Source: Acidobacteriota bacterium (GTDB lineage Bacteria; Acidobacteriota; Terriglobia; Acidiferrales; UBA7541). From it: a DNA stretch of 21,713 nucleotides. Where the stretch lies: the NCBI GenBank assembly GCA_003224075.1, contig QHYF01000058.1:1-21713 (forward strand), given 5' to 3'. Made by a program: the position numbers and the translations under genes. Positions 16,079 to 21,713 of the stretch are shown piece by piece. How positions within the stretch are numbered: the stretch's first letter is position 1; each line of letters opens with the position of its first letter. Below the pieces are notes generated by a model that was not told the origin of the DNA, did no database searches, and saw only the letters and a program-made list of their open reading frames with translations.

Positions 16079-17898
16079 GGCTTCACCTCCGGCTTCGCAT
16101 CTGCCGCAGAACGATCAACGGCGGCGCTCCCGTTTTCAAATCCGGGCGGTGGCAGGAGTGGGGGCCGTTCGTGTTCATGGGCGCGCTTCTGCACTTCCAG
16201 TTCGGAGAACAGCATCGAAGGAGCGACTGCAGCCACCGGCACTTGTCCGCTTTCCGCGCCGCACACTCCGTTGAATATGTGCGGCTGGTCTCCTGTGGTC
16301 AGAATCCGCGTCAACGACGCCAGTGGCGTGCCCACGATGTCCACTCCTCGCACCAATTCATCCGGGCGGCCGTCGGCGTACACCTTGTAAACGATCACCG
16401 GCAGCACCTGGAACGCCTGCGGCAGCGCCCGCGTCGTCAGAGTGAATCCGCCTTGGATGTCGTCGAAGTACAGCCCGTAGGGCTTTCCCTGTTTTTTCAC
16501 TTCTTCGATCAGCTTTTGCCTCATCTGCGCTTCGGGCGCCGTTTGCGTCGACGTGACGATTAGGTTTCCTTGGCGTCCCGTAGGCATCAGCCCGGGCTGG
16601 TTCCGCCCGTGGCCATTCGATTGGCTGAAATTCTTGATCGGCATCCGTGACATCAGAAAGTTCTTAAGTACTCCTTCTTTGATCACCTCGACGCGCTGCG
16701 CCGGTTGGCCTTCGCTGTCGAAGTCATACGAGCCCGCCAGCTTCATGCCTGCGATTTCGTGCGTCTTCGGGTCGTCAATGACGCTCAGGAATTTCGGCAG
16801 CACTTCTTGTCCGACCTTTTTCGTGAACGTTTGTCCTTCCTCTTCATCGCGCTGCCGGTGGCCTTCCAGCCGGTGCCCGAGCACTTCATGGAAAAAGACG
16901 GCCGCCGCGCGCCCGCTCAAGAGCGCCGGCCCGTCGTACGGTTCCGCCACCGGGGCTTTGCGCAACGCGCTCAAGTCCGCCGCCATTTTCTCTATTTTGG
17001 CGGTCAGTTCCGCCTCGCTGGGCAAGCCATTCGCCGAAGGCGCCTGGAACGTCTCGACTCGCAGCAAGTCCATGCCGTCCTCGGCACGCGTCTCCGCCTC
17101 CATAATCAGCCTTGTAGAGGTGCTGGGTGACACGATGGCGCTTCCTTCGTTCGAAACCATCCGCGCATTCGAACGCTGCGCCTGAATCATCACCGAGGCG
17201 AAGTACACTTCGGGGTATTTTCGGAACGCGCCGGAGAGACGCTTGATCTCGCCTTCCCACGCCGCGCGGTCGAAGGGCGCAGCCGCGGCCGCTTCTTCAA
17301 GGTGGCTCTGTGGTTTCTCCTTGGAGAAATCCGGTGATTTATCTTCCTCTTCCGCGCGAACCGCCGTGTTCGTTCGCACGTTCAGCAAGGAGGGAACGGC
17401 ACGCTTGTACTCTCGGTCCGTCAGTTCCCACAAAACGCGCGCGATCGCGTCCTCGTCGTTTCCGAGCGGAAGGCTGCCGGAACTGACTCCACTGGGCCGG
17501 CTTTGCCCGTGCGTGTTGTCCATCTCCGGCTTGCCCACACGCATGGTCACATCCGCGTACCGGCGCTGTCCGGCCGTGCTGGTCAGCAAACTGCCGTAGG
17601 CGCCCACGAGAACGTCAAAATCCTGGTCGTACACCGTGTAACTGAGGTAGTACGGCGGCTGTTCCGCCTTGCCGAGTTCCGTGGTCGCTCGCGCGAGCTC
17701 ATTGCGCATGGCCGTCAGCACGGGATCGCTCGCCGTGTTCGCCGCTGCGGTTGAGGATGCCCCCTTATCGCCGGCAGCGCTTGCAAGTGGCATACCCGCA
17801 AGCTGCGCAACCAGGAACCAGCATGCAGCGGCGCGCAGCAGTTCCTTTCCGCGGAAGCCCACTTTTCCGCGTTTTCTTGAAGATTCAAATGTCGTCAT
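16075..17898 (-). CDS. exported TldD-like metalloprotease, catalytic member of a TldD/TldE pair
   Basis: From ATG 17898 the product has 607 residues. A signal peptide with a basic start and hydrophobic core (about 22-41, ending PLASAA) precedes the TldD fold. The zinc motif HEVLGH lies at 337-342 and the third ligand is probably Cys546 in VCGAESGQVPV, matching the His-His-Cys site of TldD. In Escherichia coli TldD and TldE form a metalloprotease that threads unfolded peptides, including microcin B17 precursor and CcdA. Export of both partners points to a periplasmic peptide-degrading role, by inference. An upstream ATG at 17943 would add 15 residues without signal-peptide character; GGGGAG lies 10 nt before 17898. 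The C-terminus has a Pro-rich, low-complexity end. It lies about 100 nt after fmt. Confidence 0.88.
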   Translation of the reverse strand: MTTFESSRKRGKVGFRGKELLRAAACWFLVAQLAGMPLASAAGDKGASSTAAANTASDPVLTAMRNELARATTELGKAEQPPYYLSYTVYDQDFDVLVGAYGSLLTSTAGQRRYADVTMRVGKPEMDNTHGQSRPSGVSSGSLPLGNDEDAIARVLWELTDREYKRAVPSLLNVRTNTAVRAEEEDKSPDFSKEKPQSHLEEAAAAAPFDRAAWEGEIKRLSGAFRKYPEVYFASVMIQAQRSNARMVSNEGSAIVSPSTSTRLIMEAETRAEDGMDLLRVETFQAPSANGLPSEAELTAKIEKMAADLSALRKAPVAEPYDGPALLSGRAAAVFFHEVLGHRLEGHRQRDEEEGQTFTKKVGQEVLPKFLSVIDDPKTHEIAGMKLAGSYDFDSEGQPAQRVEVIKEGVLKNFLMSRMPIKNFSQSNGHGRNQPGLMPTGRQGNLIVTSTQTAPEAQMRQKLIEEVKKQGKPYGLYFDDIQGGFTLTTRALPQAFQVLPVIVYKVYADGRPDELVRGVDIVGTPLASLTRILTTGDQPHIFNGVCGAESGQVPVAAVAPSMLFSELEVQKRAHEHERPPLLPPPGFENGSAAVDRSAADAKPEVKP

Positions 17899-17997
17899 GA
17901 AAGGTGAACTCCCCGTACCACTGTTAATGAAAGAGTGTCTCACTGCGAGTAATGAGCGCAGAAATCGAGTATGCCCTACTGGTTTGCTTCGCGCAAT

Positions 17998-18960
17998 TCA
18001 CGTGTTGCCAAAGCGTTCACCCGCCTTCAATCGGGCGCCATTGGCAAATTCGGAGGCAGAAACCTGCTTGCGTCCCTCCACTTTCACGGCCACCACGCGC
18101 AAGACGGTTGCGTCGCCGCACATGACGAACAATTCGTTCTTTTCGCCGAACAGAGTTCCTGGCGCAACGCCTGCTCCGCTGGGCGGCAGCGTAGCGCCCA
18201 CTCCTTTAGACACCGGCTCGCCCAAGACGTGGCACGCCTGCCCGCGAAAAGTGGTGTAGGTGCCCGGCCAGGGGGCCAAGCCCCGCATCCGGTTGTAAAT
18301 CTCTCCCGCGGAACGGTTCCAATCGATGCGCCCATCCTCTTTTTTCAGCATCGGCGCGTAACTTGCCTCCGCGTGATTTTGCGCTCGCGGCACGATCGTC
18401 CCCGCACCGAGGCGGCGCAACGTCTCCGCCATCAGCGGCGCGCCAAGTTCGGAAAGGCGCAACACCAGCTCCGGCGCCGTTTCTGTCGGGCCAATTTCAA
18501 TTTCGCGTTGCAGCAGCATATCGCCTGTGTCCATGCCCGCATCGATCTGTATCGTCGTCACCCCTGTTCGCGTCTCCCCATTCACAATTGCCCAGTTGAT
18601 CGGCGCGGCGCCGCGATATTTCGGCAGCAGGGAAGCGTGCAGATTGATCCAGCCGTATGTGGGAATCGATAGCAAACCAGCCGGGATGATCTGACCGTAA
18701 GCGATGATCACCACGCAATCGGGGGAAAGCTGCTTCAGCAGCTCCTGCGCTCCCGGCGCGCGAATTTTTTCTGGCTGATGCACCGGAAGGTGAGCGGCTT
18801 TTGCAACTTGCTTCACCGGCGAAAAAGAAAGTTCCTGGCCTCGCCCCCGCGGGCGGTCTGGCTGTGTGATGACTCCGGCGATTTCGAAATCAGGTTGTGC
18901 CAGAAGATGCTTGAGCGTGGGAACGGCGAATTGCGGCGTGCCGCAGAATACGATTCGCAT
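17998..18960 (-). CDS. fmt: methionyl-tRNA formyltransferase
   Basis: This 320-residue enzyme transfers a formyl group from 10-formyltetrahydrofolate to initiator Met-tRNA. The start MRIVFCGTPQFAVPTL is typical. The catalytic residues fall at the same numbers as in Escherichia coli Fmt: Asn106 and His108 in INLHASLLPKYRGAAPINW, and Asp144 in AGMDTGDMLL. The C-terminal tRNA-binding OB-like domain follows from about residue 205 (WNRSAGEIYNRMRGLAPWPG). I use the ATG at 18960, with GGAG 4 nt upstream; a GTG at 18972 is the less likely alternative. The gene starts 12 nt after the def stop, the classic def-fmt pairing that adds and then removes the formyl group on new proteins. Confidence 0.95.
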   Translation of the reverse strand: MRIVFCGTPQFAVPTLKHLLAQPDFEIAGVITQPDRPRGRGQELSFSPVKQVAKAAHLPVHQPEKIRAPGAQELLKQLSPDCVVIIAYGQIIPAGLLSIPTYGWINLHASLLPKYRGAAPINWAIVNGETRTGVTTIQIDAGMDTGDMLLQREIEIGPTETAPELVLRLSELGAPLMAETLRRLGAGTIVPRAQNHAEASYAPMLKKEDGRIDWNRSAGEIYNRMRGLAPWPGTYTTFRGQACHVLGEPVSKGVGATLPPSGAGVAPGTLFGEKNELFVMCGDATVLRVVAVKVEGRKQVSASEFANGARLKAGERFGNT

Positions 18961-18972
18961 CCGCTCCGGCAC

Positions 18973-19543
18973 TTACCACTCGCCCTGTTTCCTGAGCTTT
19001 TTGATTTTTCGCTTGATCAGGTCGCGCTTCAGCATGCTGAGGTGCTGCAAAAAGAGGATTCCGTTCAGGTGATCGATCTCGTGGCAAAAGGCTCGGGCCA
19101 GCAAATTTTCGCCGCGAATTTCGAATGTCTCGCCTTTGCCGTTCTGCGCTTTGATGGTGACAAATTGCGGACGCACCACGTAGCCGCGAAAGCCTGGAAT
19201 CGAGAGGCACTTCGCCTTCCGCGTGCGTGACCTCCGGGTTCGCCAGCACAATTTTCGCTTCAGGATTTTTCCCGCCGGTCACATCCACCACTGCTACGCG
19301 CAGGCTCAGCCCGATTTGCGGTGCGGCCAACCCGACGCCCTGCGCCGCGTACATGGAAGCGAACATGTCCTCCGTGAGCTGCTCCAGCTCAGCGTCGAAT
19401 TTTTTCACGGATGCGCCCGGCTTCTCGAGAACCGGGTCGCCGTACTTGACGATCGGATAAATCTTCCGTGCCGCGGATGGCCCTTGCGGCGTCTCCGCGC
19501 TCGTGGCCGCGACTGCTTCAGAACTCATCGATTTGTCGGACAT
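18973..19543 (-). pseudogene. def: peptide deformylase, frameshifted at the metal-binding cysteine motif
   Basis: Two frames together encode a deformylase, which removes the N-formyl group from nascent proteins. From ATG 19543 the first 111 codons carry a roughly 25-residue lead, then IVKYGDPVL and motif 1 GVGLAAPQIG, and continue to LANPEVTHAEGE. Motif 2 (EGCLSIPG) and motif 3 (HEIDH, in RAFCHEIDHLNG) are in another frame, starting with TGC at 19209. The shift lies at 19211/19210. Comparison with Escherichia coli Def (six residues between GE and Cys) suggests about 17 nt are missing, though a 4-nt insertion is possible. As written, the product would lack the Cys and both His metal ligands. 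Since def is usually essential, either a second deformylase exists elsewhere or the lesion is a sequence error. The start overlaps aroC by 26 nt. Confidence 0.88.
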
Positions 19544-20687
19544 AGTTGTCGAAATTCCGCCGCATCTCGCCGAGGGAGTCTCCCCCGAATTTTTGCAGAA
19601 AAGCATCGGCTAACACAAGTGCCACCATGGCTTCCCCGGCCACCGAGCCGGCGGGCACCACGCACCAGTCAGAGCGCTCGTATGCCGCCTGCACCGGCTG
19701 CTTCGTGATCATGTTCGTCGTGTGCAATGCCTGCCGCAGTGTCGATATGGGCTTCAAGTAGCCGCGAATCACGACGTCCTCGCCGTTCGTAATTCCGCCT
19801 TCCAGCCCGCCCGCGCGGTTCGTCTGCCGCCGAAACCGGTGCGCTGATTTTTCGTAGAAGATTTCGTCCTGCACTTCGCTTCCAAAAGAGCCCGCCGCGG
19901 TCACCGCCGCGCCGATCTCCACCGCCTTCACCGCCTGCACGCTCATGAGCGCCTGGGCCAGCCGTCCGTCCAGCTTCTCGTCCCACTGCGCGTGGCTGCC
20001 GAGCCCCACCGGAACATCGTGAGCCACAATCTCGAAAATCCCGCCGACGGTGTCGCCGGCCTTCAGCGCCGCGTCGACTTCCGCTTTCATTTTCTCCTGA
20101 ACGGCAGCATCGATGCAGCGCAACGGCGAATCCAGGTCCGCGCTCACCGTACGAATCTTTTTCCATGTCGCGGGACGTTCCACGCGCACGTGGCCCACCT
20201 GAATCGTGTGGCTTGCGATCTCTGTGCCGAATTCGCGCAACAGCAATTTTGCGAACGCCCCCGCCGCCACGCGCGCTGCCGTTTCCCGCGCGGAAGCGCG
20301 TTCCAGGATGTAGCGCGCGTCGTGATAGTCGAATTTCTGTGATCCTGCAAGGTCTGCGTGCCCGGGGCGCGGCGCGATAAGTTTTTTCGTCCCGGGATCA
20401 TCTTCCGTTGCCTCCACCGGAAGAATCTTTTCCCAATTCGCCCAGTCGCGATTCTCGATCCGCAACGCAATCGGAGCGCCGATGGTTTTTCCGTGGCGCA
20501 CGCCGGCAAAAATCTCCGCCTGGTCTTTCTCGATTTTCTGTCGCCCCCCACGGCCGTAGCCGAGCTGCCGGCGGTGCAGTTCGTGATTGATGAATTTCAC
20601 ATCAATGGGCAGTTGCGCGGGCAGGCCGGAGATAAAGGCCAGCAGCGCCTGCCCGTGCGATTCGCCGGCGGTGCAAAATTTCAGCAT
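19518..20687 (-). CDS. aroC: chorismate synthase
   Basis: AroC converts 5-enolpyruvylshikimate-3-phosphate to chorismate, the last step of the shikimate pathway, using reduced FMN. The 389-residue protein from ATG 20687 starts MLKFCTAGESHGQALLAFISG, the usual first signature. It also has GYGRGGRQKIEKD, RPGHADLAGSQKFDYHDARYILERASARETAARVAAGA (split in two known motifs near residues 110-148) and a late LGEMRRNFDNYV. All regions normally conserved appear intact. A GTG at 20705 would add six residues; a GAGG lies about 11 nt before the ATG. It is the first gene of the def-fmt-tldD cluster, and its stop overlaps the start of def. Confidence 0.95.
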   Translation of the reverse strand: MLKFCTAGESHGQALLAFISGLPAQLPIDVKFINHELHRRQLGYGRGGRQKIEKDQAEIFAGVRHGKTIGAPIALRIENRDWANWEKILPVEATEDDPGTKKLIAPRPGHADLAGSQKFDYHDARYILERASARETAARVAAGAFAKLLLREFGTEIASHTIQVGHVRVERPATWKKIRTVSADLDSPLRCIDAAVQEKMKAEVDAALKAGDTVGGIFEIVAHDVPVGLGSHAQWDEKLDGRLAQALMSVQAVKAVEIGAAVTAAGSFGSEVQDEIFYEKSAHRFRRQTNRAGGLEGGITNGEDVVIRGYLKPISTLRQALHTTNMITKQPVQAAYERSDWCVVPAGSVAGEAMVALVLADAFLQKFGGDSLGEMRRNFDNYVRQIDEF

Positions 20688-20705
20688 CGACGCTGATACC
20701 CTCAC

Positions 20706-21019
20706 TTACTCTTGCTTTTGGCTCGATAAAAACAAACAGTTTATCTGCCTCTGCGCTCTGCGTCCAGCAAGCCCGCTTTTTCGATCGTGCGTCGCTTTCG
20801 GGAGAGGGCTTTTCCCAGCCGCAACGGCTCGTGCCGTTCCAACGATTTGAGCCGAACGACGGCCAGGATCGGACGCGAACATGGGGAAAGCATTTTCGAA
20901 GGGATTTGCTCGAACAAGTTGGAACGGCACTAGTTCAAATTCGTCCGCGAAACGCTCTCGGAGGTGTCCGGGCAATGACCCAACCATTACGCGGAATGCC
21001 CACCGCGTATCGCCCGATG
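20706..21019. other. 314-nt non-coding region between the PilZ-like gene and aroC
   Basis: No convincing gene is present; an open frame on the minus strand lacks a family-like sequence and ribosome site. The region holds an inverted repeat (20831-20930) and a small hairpin (20823-20838), described separately. No clean promoter is seen; TAAACT near 20738 on the minus strand could be a -10 for aroC but lacks a well-spaced -35. Confidence 0.6.
20831..20930. repeat. 13-bp perfect inverted repeat with a 74-nt spacer upstream of aroC
   Basis: GTGCCGTTCCAAC (20831-20843) is the exact reverse complement of 20918-20930. The arms continue imperfectly inward (an AAC-TT-GAGC-like stretch on each side), extending similarity to about 23 nt. 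The left arm also belongs to a local hairpin, AACGGC/GCCGTT at 20823-20838 with a 4-nt loop, so the two structures exclude each other in a minus-strand transcript. It may be an aroC leader structure or the ends of a small degraded repeat element. Confidence 0.55.
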
Positions 21020-21361
21020 TCAGCGCACGGTTTCTTTTCCGCCGAGGTAAATGGGCATCAGAATCTGCACCGCAATCCCCCGGCGGCCATGACCAAGGTC
21101 GTCGATGCGCACCACCTTTCCCACAAACTCGCGGTTGATCGAGCCAAGGGTGTCAGAGTATGGATACGTGACGAACAGGCGCATCCCCTCCCTGTAGAAC
21201 TGGTTTTTGGACGCGAAGTACACGCTGTCGCGCGCCGCGTTCAAGGTCGGCAAGATCTCGTCGAAGTCGTGGAAATCGGCGTCCGAAGGCCTCACGCGCA
21301 CAACTTGTGGGAGCTTCAGGCGTCCTTTGCGTCGGCGCTCCGGACCAGGATGGCGGGCCAT
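21020..21361 (-). CDS. short PilZ-like protein
   Basis: The product has 113 residues from ATG 21361. A basic start (RRRKGRLKLP) precedes a beta-rich domain with SVYFASKNQF, GMRLFVTYPY and GKVVRIDDLGHGRRGIAVQI, an arrangement resembling PilZ domains (TRNISxxGxYF followed by GxxLxLxxP and GxVxRI). The N-terminal RxxxR motif is plausible, but the D/NxSxxG motif is degenerate (ARDSVYF), so cyclic di-GMP binding is doubtful. There is no membrane segment. The larger open frame from 21640 adds unconserved sequence and is not used. No good ribosome site precedes the ATG; 9-nt upstream context is TCACAGACAAC. It diverges from the plus-strand gene at the right edge. Family assignment is by pattern only. 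Confidence 0.6.
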   Translation of the reverse strand: MARHPGPERRRKGRLKLPQVVRVRPSDADFHDFDEILPTLNAARDSVYFASKNQFYREGMRLFVTYPYSDTLGSINREFVGKVVRIDDLGHGRRGIAVQILMPIYLGGKETVR

Positions 21362-21392
21362 AGTTGTCTGTGAGCATAACCTAACTTGCCGA

Positions 21393-21430
21393 CGTCGATT
21401 CCAAACTTTCTTCGTCGATTCCTCGAAAGT
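21393..21430. promoter_or_regulatory. direct and inverted repeats upstream of the PilZ-like gene
   Basis: CGTCGATTCC occurs twice, at 21393-21402 and 21413-21422, exactly 20 bp apart, about two helical turns. ACTTTC (21405-21410) and GAAAGT (21425-21430) form an inverted repeat in the same stretch. This is the layout of a binding site for a dimeric regulator. The rest of the 277-nt divergent region (21362-21638) shows no gene. Confidence 0.35.
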
Positions 21431-21638
21431 GCTACCCCAAGGCGCGCGAATGCAGTTCCAGCTTCCGTTCTCGCTTGCGCAATCGACTCTTGAACTCCGC
21501 GAACTCGGTTTGTCCCCCTTCCCTTGGTCGATTGGGCACCTGACCTTTTTGTTCCAATCTGCTAATAGGCGGCTCCTCGAAACGCTTCTAAAATTGAGGG
21601 AGTGCATCATTCCGCGACGCAGCAAAAGGAGAATCGCC

Positions 21639-21713
21639 ATGGATCTTGGTGACGCTCAGCTCCGCGCTCAGTCCGAATTGCAACCCGGGGAAAGCCTCTG
21701 CTGGACTGGCGTT
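21639..21713 (+). CDS. start of an unidentified protein, cut by the right edge
   Basis: ATG 21639 is preceded by AAGGAG with 7-nt spacing, a strong ribosome site, and opens 25 codons that run to the window end (MDLGDAQLRAQSELQPGE then SLCWTGV). The phrase LQPGESLCWTG resembles the start of bacterial membrane proteins with a PH-like domain (LxPGExLxWxGxP), but 25 residues are too few to decide. It is divergent from the PilZ-like gene. Confidence 0.65.
   Translation, partial: MDLGDAQLRAQSELQPGESLCWTGV

Noticed and set aside
20706..20987. 93-residue minus-strand open frame upstream of aroC
   Set aside because: No family-like sequence, no ribosome site, and it covers the inverted repeat.

Overview
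The window is high-GC bacterial chromosome, densely coded and almost entirely on the minus strand. Gene content and order suggest an acidobacterium: valS-nadC-birA-coaX in one run, aroC-def-fmt in another, an exported TldD/TldE pair, and a long-tailed BamD. This placement rests on my memory of gene order in that phylum, not on a search. I see no tRNA, rRNA, CRISPR array, insertion sequence or prophage. The content is mostly core housekeeping.

Left block (1-8744, minus strand). A clear sigma70-type promoter at 8715-8744 precedes valS. Then come nadC, birA and coaX, tightly packed (birA TAA directly abuts the coaX ATG), a hypothetical helical protein, an RlmD/RumA-type 23S rRNA m5U methyltransferase, and the first 298 codons of comEC. 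The comEC start overlaps the rlmD stop as ATGA and the gene runs off the left edge. This block covers aminoacylation, NAD, biotin and CoA metabolism, rRNA modification and DNA uptake.

Middle (8826-13412). A receiver-domain protein with a very long acidic, Ala-rich tail and a BamD-like outer-membrane assembly protein are both on minus. Divergent from bamD lies the only complete plus-strand gene, an exported peroxiredoxin (12468-13027). It has an in-frame UGA exactly where the peroxidatic cysteine belongs. A stem-loop fitting the bacterial SECIS rules follows 14 nt later, so this is a strong selenoprotein candidate. The same gene also has an apparent internal deletion of about 25 nt that shifts the frame. 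A small ribbon-helix-helix protein converges on it.

Right block (13580-20687, minus strand). The order of transcription is aroC, def, fmt, tldD-like, tldE-like, PASTA protein. def is frameshifted exactly at the metal-binding cysteine motif. The TldD/TldE homologues overlap by ATGA and both carry signal peptides, unlike the cytosolic Escherichia coli pair. Upstream of aroC is a non-coding stretch with a long-range inverted repeat that competes with a local hairpin.

Right edge. A short PilZ-like protein (minus) diverges from the start of an unidentified plus-strand gene cut by the window end.
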